Shown here: positions 33,052 to 41,142 of the stretch, in pieces
How the letters are laid out: each line of letters begins with the position of its first letter
Position numbering within the stretch: the first letter of the stretch is position 1
NCBI GenBank assembly: GCA_964531385.1
Contig: CAZHGC010000018.1
Span: 1-45,344, forward strand
DNA length: 45,344 nt
DNA from: MGBC114079 sp964531385
GTDB lineage: Bacteria; Bacillota; Clostridia; Lachnospirales; CAG-274
Reading direction: 5' to 3'
The notes under the pieces: model-generated
Database searches by the model: none
What the model was told of the DNA's origin: nothing
What the model saw: the letters and a program-made list of their open reading frames with translations, nothing else
Program-made: the position numbers and the translations under genes

Positions 33052-34185
33052 TCAAAATTTTTTCATTTTATCAATAACATATTCAAGCTCTTCATCAGTA
33101 ATCGAAGGAAACATAGGAACACTGACTTCCCTCGAATAAAAATTCTCGGCAATAGGAAAATCGCCCTCTTTAAATCCAAAATTATCACGATAATAAGGTA
33201 ACAAATGAACCGGTATATAGTGAACCTGAACCCAAATATTGTTGTCCCTCATATAGTCAAAAAATCGTCTTCTTGTCTCTTCGTCTTGAAGTAAAACAGG
33301 ATATAAGTGAAAAGCGTGAACAGTTTTTTTGTCTGTATAATTTTCAAAAACTTTAAATTTGTCCGAATTTTTAAATTCATTATAATAAATATTCGCAATT
33401 TCGTTTCTTCGTTTAACAAATCCGTCTGCTTTTTTAAGTTGGCTAATTCCCAAAGCACATTGAATGTCAGTAATTCGATAATTGTATCCAAGTTCCTGCA
33501 TTTCATAATACCAAGGTTCGTGAGAAAGTTTAAGTTTGTCTGCATCTTTGGTTATGCCGTGGTTTCTAAAAAGTTTAAGTCGTTCATAAAAATATTCGTT
33601 GTTTGTAAGAATAACCCCACCCTCTCCCGTTGTAATATGCTTAACGGGGTGAAAAGAAACCATGGCCATATCGCAAAAATCAACAATTCCATAACCGTCT
33701 CTCAAAGCACCAAGAGCGTGTGCCGCATCGTGAATAACAACAATCCCTTTTTCTTTAAGCCTCGAATAAATTTTTTCAAGACAAACAGGATTTCCCGCAT
33801 AAGAAACAGGAGTAACAACTTTCGTTTTTTCGTTAATCAAATCAAAAATCTTGTCAACATCAATATTGTAAGAATTAGGGTCAATATCGCAGAAAACAGG
33901 AGTTGCTCCCATATAAAGTCCGCCGTTTGCCGATGCCGCAAAAGTAATCGGAGTTGTAATAAATTCATCATTCGGGCCAATTCCGCTCGCAAAATAAGCA
34001 GCGTGCAAAGCCGCCGTTCCGTTCGAAAAAACAACCGCATATTTGCAACCGCAATAGTCACATAAATTTTTTTCAAATTCAACAACTTTAGGACCTTGAG
34101 TTAAATAATCCGATTTAAGGGCTTCAACAACTGCATCAATGTCGTCTTGCTCAATACACTGCCGTCCGTAAGAAATAGTTTTCAT
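33052..34185 (-). CDS. pseC: PseC-type UDP-4-keto-sugar aminotransferase
   Basis: A PLP-dependent sugar aminotransferase that aminates C4 of the PseB product, second step of pseudaminic acid synthesis. The DegT/DnrJ/EryC1 fold is evident: AVVFSNGTAALHAAYFASG, VVTPVSYAGNP, DAAHALGA and the catalytic lysine in SFHPVKHITTGEGG (about residues 180-193). The closing MFPSITDEELEYVIDKMKKF is typical. The 377-residue length fits. Location between pseB and a Maf-type transferase supports PseC over related aminotransferases, although substrate stereochemistry cannot be proved from sequence. Confidence 0.92.
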   Translation of the reverse strand: MKTISYGRQCIEQDDIDAVVEALKSDYLTQGPKVVEFEKNLCDYCGCKYAVVFSNGTAALHAAYFASGIGPNDEFITTPITFAASANGGLYMGATPVFCDIDPNSYNIDVDKIFDLINEKTKVVTPVSYAGNPVCLEKIYSRLKEKGIVVIHDAAHALGALRDGYGIVDFCDMAMVSFHPVKHITTGEGGVILTNNEYFYERLKLFRNHGITKDADKLKLSHEPWYYEMQELGYNYRITDIQCALGISQLKKADGFVKRRNEIANIYYNEFKNSDKFKVFENYTDKKTVHAFHLYPVLLQDEETRRRFFDYMRDNNIWVQVHYIPVHLLPYYRDNFGFKEGDFPIAENFYSREVSVPMFPSITDEELEYVIDKMKKF

Positions 34186-34256
34186 AATTAAACCCCTCCG
34201 TTTTCCACATTATCCACAAACTTATCCACATTAATTCACAATATCAACATAAATAT

Positions 34257-35264
34257 TTAAATAAAATTATTTTTCAAAAGTTCCGCTCTAAGAGCATCAA
34301 TATCAAGCCATTCAGTGTTCCCGCCGGAAGTATATTCAAAACCGTCAGGAACGGCTTTTCCTCCGCAAAGATTGTTTTTAAGTGAGTTCCACCAGTTAAA
34401 ATGAGGCATAATAACAAAATGTTTGTCAAATTCAAGAGTATACCTCGAATCGTCTTTTGTAACCATAACTTCATGAATTTTTTCTCCCTCACGAATTCCA
34501 ACCTCTTTCAATGAACAACTTGGAAGCATAGCTTTTGCAAGGTCTGTAATTTTAAAGCTCGGAATTTTTGAAATATAAGTTTCCCCGCCAACCGACTCAG
34601 CCAAAGCCTTATAAACAAGCTCAACGCCTTGGTCAAGAGTAATCCAAAATCTTGTCATACCAAAATCAGTTATAGGCATCTCCGTAACACCGTCATCAAT
34701 AAGGGTTTTAAAGAAAGGAATAACTGACCCTCTGCTTCCCGCAACGTTGCCATAACGAACAATCGAAAAAACAGTTCCGTTTTTGCCCGAATATGAATTT
34801 GCCGAAATAAAAAGTTTGTCCGAAACAAGCTTCGTTCCGCCATATAAGTTAATCGGATTAACTGCCTTGTCCGTTGAAAGAGCAACAACTTTCTTAATTC
34901 CGCAGTCAAGAGCCGCATCAACAATGTTTTGAGCACCGTGAATGTTTGTTTTAATCGCCTCAAAAGGATTATACTCGCACGCAGGAACTTGCTTCATAGC
35001 CGCTGCGTGAATTACATAATCAACATTTTTAAACGCACGATAAAGACGCTCCTTGTCTCTGACATCGCCAATAAAGAACCTAACATTTCCAAGAATTTCA
35101 GGCATTTTCATAGCAATGTCCTTTTTAAGAAGGTCTTGTTTAAATTCGTCTCTCGAATAAACAATAACTTTATTTGGATTATATTTTTTAAAAGTCATTT
35201 CAATAAACTTTTTGCCAAAAGACCCCGTTCCGCCCGTAATAAGAATATTCTTGTTATCTAACAT
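34257..35264 (-). CDS. pseB: UDP-N-acetylglucosamine 4,6-dehydratase (inverting), PseB
   Basis: Short-chain dehydrogenase/reductase that dehydrates and C5-epimerises UDP-GlcNAc, first step of pseudaminic acid synthesis. NAD(P)-binding GGTGSFGKKF is at residues 11-20; AAAMKQVPACEYNPFEAIKT is the PseB-type catalytic region; the active-site Lys lies in LYGGTKLVSDKLF. The 335-residue length is normal. ATG with AAGGAGA upstream. It heads the glycosylation operon; 71 bases separate it from pseC. Downstream pathway enzymes (PseG, PseI, PseF) are not in this window. Confidence 0.93.
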   Translation of the reverse strand: MLDNKNILITGGTGSFGKKFIEMTFKKYNPNKVIVYSRDEFKQDLLKKDIAMKMPEILGNVRFFIGDVRDKERLYRAFKNVDYVIHAAAMKQVPACEYNPFEAIKTNIHGAQNIVDAALDCGIKKVVALSTDKAVNPINLYGGTKLVSDKLFISANSYSGKNGTVFSIVRYGNVAGSRGSVIPFFKTLIDDGVTEMPITDFGMTRFWITLDQGVELVYKALAESVGGETYISKIPSFKITDLAKAMLPSCSLKEVGIREGEKIHEVMVTKDDSRYTLEFDKHFVIMPHFNWWNSLKNNLCGGKAVPDGFEYTSGGNTEWLDIDALRAELLKNNFI

Positions 35265-35476
35265 ATTAATCTCCTTCGCAAAGTGCTAATTTATAAAAAT
35301 TCGGATAAACCGCTAAATCTGTCAATATAATATATATCGTCATAAATCAAAAAAATTTTTATAGCTAAATGACAAATTAAAGATATAAAAATTTCAAAAA
35401 CTGCCAATCATAATCAAACAAACCTGCTTATTTTTCCAAATAGAAAAAAATTTTCCAAAGCAAATATAAGCAAAAA

Positions 35477-35511
35477 AACACTTCACACAATTTCAACTGT
35501 AATGAAGTGTT
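35477..35511 (-). terminator. terminator of the small zinc-ribbon gene
   Basis: AACACTTCA (35477-35485) pairs with TGAAGTGTT (35503-35511); on the minus strand a T-run follows. The remaining DNA between 35265 and 35584 is AT-rich with no gene visible. Confidence 0.85.
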
Positions 35512-35584
35512 TCACAAGCCCCAAAACAAAGAATGAATAAATACCAAAGCTTTTTTCAAAGCCTGTGTCTGCAAATTAAAATTA

Positions 35585-35845
35585 TTAATAACAATCGCCT
35601 CGATTTTTGTCATTTTCGTTCGGCAAAATTTTAAATTGTCCAATAACTTTTTTATAGCAATTTTGGCATAAATCAAAAGAATGATTTTCGCCGTCCATAT
35701 CAGAAAAATATCCCCATTCTTTTTCTGCGTGAATATAATCATGAATAACGCCGTTATCACTTTTTCCAACCTTTTCTCCACACATATTGCAAATAACATC
35801 AACAAGCTTTTTTTCTGAAACAAGCACATCTTTATAAATTTTCAT
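35585..35845 (-). CDS. unknown small protein with two CxxC pairs (86 aa)
   Basis: I do not recognise a named family. Residues about 20-25 (ICNMCGEKVG) and 60-66 (DLCQNCYKKV) carry two CxxC knuckles, probably a zinc ribbon, around HDYIHAEKEWGYFSDMDGE. Similar small zinc-binding proteins are common and uncharacterised. I prefer the ATG of MKIYKDV, about nine bases after AGGG; a GTG lies two codons upstream. Monocistronic with its own terminator. Unrelated in content to the pse operon that follows it. Confidence 0.75.
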   Translation of the reverse strand: MKIYKDVLVSEKKLVDVICNMCGEKVGKSDNGVIHDYIHAEKEWGYFSDMDGENHSFDLCQNCYKKVIGQFKILPNENDKNRGDCY

Positions 35846-36020
35846 AATCACCGACCCTGCCTAAATTAAATTTAAAAAATCGCTATATTTATTATACATT
35901 ATTATTTAAAATATGTATATAGGTAAAATAATACTGAAATTTAATTTTCTTGAATAATAATTAAACTTCCGAAATATACTTGTATAAAAGAAGCTTGTAT
36001 AAAAAAGAAGGTGTAAAAAA

Positions 36021-36590
36021 ATGCGACTGTCTCGTGCAAAAAAGCAAAAATCCCGTTTCAAAAGCTATGTAACAAATTTTAATAATATAACAATCATAAC
36101 AATGGCATTGTTTTTTTTACTCGGAATAATTGTCGGCTCAATAATTTTAAATAATATTTCAAACGATAACTTTTCTGAAATTTTTTCATCGTGGAGCAAA
36201 TTTTTAGAAACAACATCAAAACCGAATATATTTGAAAGTATCATAAAATATGGAAAACTTATCGCCGTAATATGGCTTTGTGGATTTTTCAAATTCGGTG
36301 CTTTTGGCATAATCTTCGCTTTGTTCCTGAAAGGAATAAGCATCGGTTTCACATCTTCTTTCATAGTTGCATCAACAGGAAGCATCGGAATTATCTTTGC
36401 CGCAAAACTCTATCTTCTCCAAACAGCATTTTTAATCCCAATGTGTTTCACTGTCGGAATAATTGCAATAAAATTTTCATTGCGAAAAATTTCACCAACA
36501 TACTTAACTAACAAGAAATATTGCCTCCTCGCCCTAATCACTTTGCTGGGAATTTTAATTCTCTCCCTTTTCGACACCATGACAACCTAA
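36021..36590 (+). CDS. SpoIIM-like (DUF95) membrane protein
   Basis: A 189-residue integral membrane protein with about five hydrophobic segments: MALFFLLGIIVGSIIL near 28, ALFLKGISIGFTSSFIV around 100-116, AKLYLLQTAFLIPMC near 127, and a C-terminal LLALITLLGILILSLF. The central KGISIGFTSSF region resembles SpoIIM/DUF95. In Bacillus SpoIIM joins SpoIID and SpoIIP in remodelling septal peptidoglycan during engulfment; homologues also occur outside sporulation operons. It is alone on the plus strand with GAAGGTG upstream of ATG. Its presence is compatible with, but does not prove, spore formation. Confidence 0.8.
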   Translation: MRLSRAKKQKSRFKSYVTNFNNITIITMALFFLLGIIVGSIILNNISNDNFSEIFSSWSKFLETTSKPNIFESIIKYGKLIAVIWLCGFFKFGAFGIIFALFLKGISIGFTSSFIVASTGSIGIIFAAKLYLLQTAFLIPMCFTVGIIAIKFSLRKISPTYLTNKKYCLLALITLLGILILSLFDTMTT

Positions 36591-36599
36591 CTCTGCCAA

Positions 36600-36825
36600 A
36601 TCCCCAATTCATATTCCGTTGCAATTTTCCCTCTCTCCTCAAAAACTCACCCTTTTCCCTCTCCTCCCTCTCAATATCCACTTTTTCTTTCATCTCCGCC
36701 CCTCTCAAAAAATTTTTTCCTTTTTCCCTCTCCCCCCTCCTCCTTTTCCTATCAAATTTTCCCTCTTTTCATCTCCCCTCAAAAAAATTCCCGCCACCTC
36801 TTTTTTTCCCTCTCAAAAAATTTTT
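36600..36825. other. polypyrimidine tract
   Basis: About 220 bases almost only C and T on the plus strand with short A runs, between the SpoIIM-like gene and a sigma-28-like promoter. Readable frames give only Pro/Phe/Ser/Leu peptides; no gene is called. Confidence 0.65.
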
Positions 36826-36826
36826 A

Positions 36827-36854
36827 TAAACAAATCCCCCTTTTATGCCGATTA
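36827..36854 (+). promoter_or_regulatory. candidate sigma-28 promoter
   Basis: TAAA (36827-36830), 16 bases, GCCGATTA (36847-36854). One core mismatch and a one-base longer spacer than TAAA-N15-GCCGATAT. It lies about 37 bases before the next gene, with GAAAGGGGG close to its ATG. Confidence 0.65.
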
Positions 36855-36891
36855 ATATAATAAAGAAGTATCAAAGAAAGGGGGAATTCAT

Positions 36892-37356
36892 ATGCAAACC
36901 AACATAACCGGCATTTCATCATACACAAAAACTTTCGCAAAATCCGGAACCGTATCAAAAACAACAAAAAAAGATTATACAAAAATAAAGATGTTAATTG
37001 CAAGCCTATCCTCCGCAAAAACATCTCTCGAAGCTTCAATATATGTATCAAAATTACGTGGAGAATTGGCTTCTCTTCAAGGTTCCGATGACTCCGCAAT
37101 GATAAAAAAAGTCAAAAAAATTATCCAAAATGGTGATAAAAAAATTATAAACCTCCAAAAAGAGGAAAAACTTGAGCAAGAAAAAAGAGAAGCTGAAATA
37201 AAAGGCGATGAAACCTCTGCAAAAGAAATTTCCGCTGAATTAAAGAAAAAAAGGAAAGAACATCGTCTAAAAGAAAATATCAAATTGCCAAACGATAACA
37301 ATAATATTACTTCTTCCGAACCTATGACAATCGAAAATCTCAACGTAACAATATAA
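36892..37356 (+). CDS. unknown coiled-coil protein behind a sigma-28-like promoter (154 aa)
   Basis: I do not recognise the family. No signal peptide. Residues about 30-75 are helical (SLSSAKTSLEASIYVSKLRG); residues 75-130 form a highly charged Lys/Glu coiled coil (KEEKLEQEKREAEIKGDE); the tail is polar. The opening NITGISSYTK with several Thr/Ser is unlike a membrane protein. ATG with AAAGGGGG upstream. The promoter suggests membership of the flagellar late-gene regulon, as for the gene at 24486. A filament-, hook- or export-associated role is only inferred. Confidence 0.75.
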   Translation: MQTNITGISSYTKTFAKSGTVSKTTKKDYTKIKMLIASLSSAKTSLEASIYVSKLRGELASLQGSDDSAMIKKVKKIIQNGDKKIINLQKEEKLEQEKREAEIKGDETSAKEISAELKKKRKEHRLKENIKLPNDNNNITSSEPMTIENLNVTI

Positions 37357-37420
37357 ATTCCAAAGGCCGACACTCTTTTTTTGTCGGTCCCAAAATTTTA
37401 TTGATTTTAAAAAATAATGC

Positions 37421-37450
37421 TTGAAATTTATATTAAATGTGTGTTATAAT
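37421..37450 (+). promoter_or_regulatory. promoter of tRNA-Ser
   Basis: TTGAAA (37421-37426), 18 bases, perfect TATAAT (37445-37450), about 35 bases before the tRNA. Confidence 0.75.
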
Positions 37451-37485
37451 AGTTGTTATGAGAGATATTTTCTTCTCGTCGTTTT

Positions 37486-37574
37486 GGAGAGTTGACCGAG
37501 TGGCTTAAGGTGCGAAACTCGAAATTTCGTGTTCTTCTAATAAAGGACCTAGGGTTCGAATCCCTAACTCTCCG
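37486..37574 (+). tRNA. tRNA-Ser (CGA)
   Basis: The acceptor GGAGAGT (37486-37492) pairs with ACTCTCC (37567-37573), discriminator G574. The anticodon stem CGAAA/TTTCG encloses CTCGAAA, giving CGA at 37520-37522, which reads TCG. A long variable arm, as expected for serine tRNA, makes it 89 bases. CCA is not encoded. Confidence 0.95.
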
Positions 37575-37580
37575 TCAAAA

Positions 37581-37618
37581 GGCTGTAAAAATGGTTTCGT
37601 TTTTACAGTCCTTTTTTT
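37581..37618 (+). terminator. terminator of tRNA-Ser
   Basis: GGCTGTAAAAA and TTTTTACAGTCC pair around TGGTTTCG, followed by seven T residues. Confidence 0.88.
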
Positions 37619-37619
37619 G

Positions 37620-38068
37620 TTCAAAAATGCCCAACATTTCCACTTTTCTCAATTTCCAACCACCGCCATCATCTTTTTTTCTTAAATTCTCATATTTTTT
37701 ATTCTCAAATCCCCATTTCCCTCTTTCTTACCCTCCCCTCCTTTCCCCCCTCTTCCCCTAAAATCCTCCTACCCGCTCTCCCTTTTCCTCTCAATTCCTC
37801 TCTCATCAAAATTCCCTTTTCCAACTCCCTCTCCTCTCAACCTCTCAACACCTTTCCAACCCTCAACACCTAACCTCCCTCTTCTCTCTCTCATTCCCAA
37901 AACTTCCCCTTTCCCCCTCTCTTTCTTCCCTTTGTCATCTCAATTTTCTCCTCCCCTTTTTCCAACTCCCTCCACCCTCCTCAAATCCCCTTTCCTTTTA
38001 CTACTTTTTTTCCTTTTCTCCCTCTCCAAATCAATTTTTTCTTCCTCCCCGCTCCCTCCCCTCCAACA
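37620..38068. other. longest polypyrimidine tract of the window
   Basis: About 450 bases of C/T with interspersed A on the plus strand, between the tRNA-Ser terminator and the terminator of the 911-residue surface protein. Recurrent words include TTTCCAACTCCC and CTCTCAACACC. I see no gene, promoter or conserved repeat unit. Confidence 0.7.
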
Positions 38069-38078
38069 CGCAAAAAAA

Positions 38079-38100
38079 GACCCCCTCTTCCGAGGGGGTC
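38079..38100 (-). terminator. terminator of the 911-residue SLH protein
   Basis: GACCCCCTC and GAGGGGGTC pair around TTCC; seven T residues follow on the minus strand. Confidence 0.92.
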
Positions 38101-38114
38101 CAAAAAAATCCTAA

Positions 38115-40850
38115 TTATTTAAGACCAGCTTCGATAGCATCTTTGATAGCTTCAACAGCATCATCAATGTCATCTTTTGCGTCTTTAATAGCATCTTTTG
38201 AATCATCTGCAGTAACAGCAAAGTCTACTTTGTCGCCAAATTCTTTAAGAACTTCAAAGAAATCCTTTGTGTCTTCAACAAATTTGTCTAAATCAACTTT
38301 GTCAGCATCAGCATATTTGTCAAGATATTCTTCCATTGCGTCATATACGTCTTTGTAGTCGTCTTCATAATCTTCAACAAAATCTTCTTTCAAAGTTTTG
38401 CCTTGATCATCAGAATCGTCAAGAGCATATGCTTTAAATGCAGCAATGTATTCCATTACATCTTCATATTCAGCAACAGCAGCATCAACATCGCTGTTTT
38501 CTTCAACAGCTTCAGCAGATGTAGATTCTGTGCTGTCATCATCAGAAGTTGTAGCTTCAGTAGTAGCTTCTGTAGTAGTTGTTGTAGCTTTAGAAGCATC
38601 TTTAGCAGCATCAAGAACAATGTCATAAACAGCGCTCATGATAACAGCAGTTTCTGCTCTTGTAATGTTAGCAGTAGGATTAAGTCTGTTGTTAGTGTCT
38701 CCGCTAACAATCTTCATACCAACTAAGTTAGCAACGCTCTGTTTAGCATAGCTTGCAACGTCGTCTTTGTCAACGAATTTGTTAAGAACAGAAACATCAG
38801 ATTTATCCATTGCACCAACTAATTCAAGAACTCTTGCAGTAATAGCCATAACTTCTTGTCTTGTAATAGTAGCTTCAGGGTCAAACTTGTTGTTGCCAAC
38901 GCCTGCAGCAATACCAATCTGTTTAGTCAAACCAACAGCATTGTAGTAGTATTTGTTAGGAGCAACATCAGCGAAGTTGCTTGAAGGAGTTCCTTCAAGA
39001 CCCAACAATTTAGCGATAATTACCATAAAGTCGCCTCTTGTTGTGTTTCCTTTAGGGTTGAATTTAGTTGCACTAACTCCGTTGATAATGCCTGCTGAAG
39101 ACAATTTGTTAATAGCACTTTCAGCCCAAGGAGTAAGAGGTTTAACATCTACAAAGTTTTTAACGTTGCTTGCATTTGTAACAGGAACATTAACTTTAAC
39201 GCCACCTTTTGTTACAAATGAAACAGCTGAAACATTTGTAGTGTTGTCTTTATCTGCTTTCTGAGTAGTTTTTTCAGAAGTTGTAGCTTCTGTGTCTTCC
39301 TCAGTAGTAGTTTCAGTAGTAGTTTCTTTCTTAGTAGTAGTTACAACAGCGTTGTCTCTTCTTGAAGAACCACCGCCACCGCCACTACTTCTTCTCTTAG
39401 TAGTAGTTTCAGTAGTAGCATCAGTTGTAGGAGCTACAGTAGTAGGAGCTGTTGTTGTAGGAGCTACAGTAGTAGGAGCTGTTGTTGTAGCTTCTGTTGT
39501 AGCATCAGTTGTAGGAGCTGTTGTTGTAGCTTCTGTAGTTGTAGTAGCTTCTGTAGTTGTAGTAGCTTCTGTTGTAGTAGTAGCTTCTGTAGTGCTTTCG
39601 CTTGTGCTTTCGCTTGTAGTTTCAGCCGCACCGCCAACAGTTACAGCACCGTCTTTAACATAAGTTGCCATTACACCGCCTGTGTAAGCACTCAAGAATG
39701 CACCATTATAACTTCTAAGTTTAATCAATGAAGCACCTTCCCCAACAGCCTGGAAGTAAACTCTAAGAAGAACGCCATCTCCTGTAGCTTTTGCTTTAAC
39801 AGAACCGTCAAGGCAAGCTCCGTTAAACTCGAATTTACCATTTTCAGCTTTTGCAATAGCACTTCTTACAGTTGCAGCAGAAATAGCTGCAGTAGCTTTA
39901 GGTTCGCCTGTTTCTTCGTCAGTTTTGTCATATTTAACTTGGATAGGAGCATTCATAAGAGCAACTGTACTCTGAACAGGTTTAACCATTGTTGCATCGT
40001 ATTCAATGCCAAGTGAATATCCTGCAATACCTGGGTTATTTTCAAGTACAAAGTCAACGTAAAATTCTTCGTCAACTGCAGGAGTAGGATTAGAAGGAGT
40101 AACAGTTACAACAGGAGTTCCATCATTAGGAATAGATGTAACCTCTGTAGCTGTAGCACTTGTGTCAATATAAACCATAGTTGGATCAAGAGGTTTAATT
40201 GTTGAATTTCCAACTTTAACTTTTCCGTCTGTTACAAATCCTGGTGCAACACCACCTGTAAATGCACTTATAAATGCACCGTTATAACTTCTAAGTCCAA
40301 TTTCAGTTTCGCCATCTGCAACAGCCTCAAAGTAAACTCTAAAAAGAACTCCATCTCCATCAGCTTTTGCTTTAACAGAACCGTCAAGGCAAGCTCCATT
40401 AAACTCGAATTTACCATTTTCAGCTTTTGCAATAGCACTTCTTACAGTTGCAGCAGAAATAGCTGCGGTAGCTTTAGGTTCGCCTGTTTCTTCGTCAGTT
40501 TTGTCGTATTTAACCTCAACCGCCGCATTCATCTTAGCAACAGTACTTTGAACAGGTTTAACAACAGCAGGATCATAAGTTACAGCAAGCGAATAGCCTG
40601 CCATACCGGGGTTATTTTTGATTTTAAAATCAACATAAAACTCTTCCCCTGCACTTAAATCCGAACTTTTGCTTGGCTCAACAGTAATAGCCATAGCATC
40701 ACTTGTAATATCAGCCGCTGTAACTTCTGTGCATTTAGCAGAAGAATCAACCGATACTACCGCACCCATTGTAGATGTTGAAAAAACAGAGGTAAACAAC
40801 ATAGTTGATGCAACTGCGAAGCTTACACATTTTTTTGCGTTCTTAAACAC
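38115..40850 (-). CDS. cell-surface scaffoldin-like protein: two cohesin-like domains, three SLH repeats, acidic C-terminal extension (911 aa)
   Basis: Signal peptide (1-29). Two cohesin-like domains (about 48-215 and 225-400), each with EEFYVDF, KNNPGMAGYSLAVTYD or ENNPGIAGYSLGIEYD, and VLFRVYFEAV or VLLRVYFQAV strands; a segment of about 55 residues (VKYDKTDEETGEPKATAAIS onward) is nearly identical in both. A Thr-rich linker (405-490, TTTEATTTTEA units), RRSSGGGGGSSRR, then SLH repeats beginning near 570, 627 and 693 (TRGD, TRQE, TRAE). Unusually SLH is not terminal: residues about 745-911 are a Thr/Ser linker and a very acidic, helical tail (EDFVEDYEDDYKDVYDAMEE). Predicted to sit on the wall and present two cohesins. 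Start GTG seven bases after GGAGG. It lies next to a dockerin-bearing protein. Confidence 0.87.
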   Translation of the reverse strand: MFKNAKKCVSFAVASTMLFTSVFSTSTMGAVVSVDSSAKCTEVTAADITSDAMAITVEPSKSSDLSAGEEFYVDFKIKNNPGMAGYSLAVTYDPAVVKPVQSTVAKMNAAVEVKYDKTDEETGEPKATAAISAATVRSAIAKAENGKFEFNGACLDGSVKAKADGDGVLFRVYFEAVADGETEIGLRSYNGAFISAFTGGVAPGFVTDGKVKVGNSTIKPLDPTMVYIDTSATATEVTSIPNDGTPVVTVTPSNPTPAVDEEFYVDFVLENNPGIAGYSLGIEYDATMVKPVQSTVALMNAPIQVKYDKTDEETGEPKATAAISAATVRSAIAKAENGKFEFNGACLDGSVKAKATGDGVLLRVYFQAVGEGASLIKLRSYNGAFLSAYTGGVMATYVKDGAVTVGGAAETTSESTSESTTEATTTTEATTTTEATTTTEATTTAPTTDATTEATTTAPTTVAPTTTAPTTVAPTTDATTETTTKRRSSGGGGGSSRRDNAVVTTTKKETTTETTTEEDTEATTSEKTTQKADKDNTTNVSAVSFVTKGGVKVNVPVTNASNVKNFVDVKPLTPWAESAINKLSSAGIINGVSATKFNPKGNTTRGDFMVIIAKLLGLEGTPSSNFADVAPNKYYYNAVGLTKQIGIAAGVGNNKFDPEATITRQEVMAITARVLELVGAMDKSDVSVLNKFVDKDDVASYAKQSVANLVGMKIVSGDTNNRLNPTANITRAETAVIMSAVYDIVLDAAKDASKATTTTTEATTEATTSDDDSTESTSAEAVEENSDVDAAVAEYEDVMEYIAAFKAYALDDSDDQGKTLKEDFVEDYEDDYKDVYDAMEEYLDKYADADKVDLDKFVEDTKDFFEVLKEFGDKVDFAVTADDSKDAIKDAKDDIDDAVEAIKDAIEAGLK

Positions 40851-40923
40851 CTAAATTCCTCCTTTTTTATTTAATTAAATTTAATCTGCTTCAGAAATAC
40901 AAAACAGATTACTTTACTATTAA

Positions 40924-40952
40924 ATTATACAACCTTCTATTAAAAAAGTCAA
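40924..40952 (-). promoter_or_regulatory. sigma-A promoter of the 911-residue gene
   Basis: TTGACT (complement of 40947-40952), 17 bases, perfect TATAAT (complement of 40924-40929). The same TTGACT-N17-TATAAT form precedes the 1132-residue gene, so both may be expressed alike. The 292-base gap contains no gene. Confidence 0.8.
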
Positions 40953-41086
40953 TCCATTTGCAATACTTTGTAACAATTTTTTAATATACGTCAAAATAAA
41001 TATTCCTATAATTTGTTAAATTCAATAAATTTTGAAAATTTATTAAATTTAATTTTCCTAAAATCAAAATTTATACAAAACAAAAA

Positions 41087-41117
41087 CCGTGAAAAATGAT
41101 TTCTCACTTTCCACGAC
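41087..41117 (-). terminator. candidate terminator of the 1132-residue gene
   Basis: CGTGAAA-like and TTTCCACG-like arms form an imperfect hairpin; on the minus strand GGTTTTTG follows. Weaker than other terminators here. Confidence 0.5.
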
Positions 41118-41142
41118 TTTTGCTTTAAAACATATTTAAAAA

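Noticed and set aside
35930..36020. Sporulation-sigma (sigma-E-type) promoter for the SpoIIM-like gene
   Set aside because: GAATA and AAATATACTT-like words exist, but spacing and bases fit poorly.
37362..37392. Terminator after the gene at 36892 (GCCGACA/TGTCGGT)
   Set aside because: A 7-bp stem is present but the T-run lies in the loop and none follows it; left out as unsupported.
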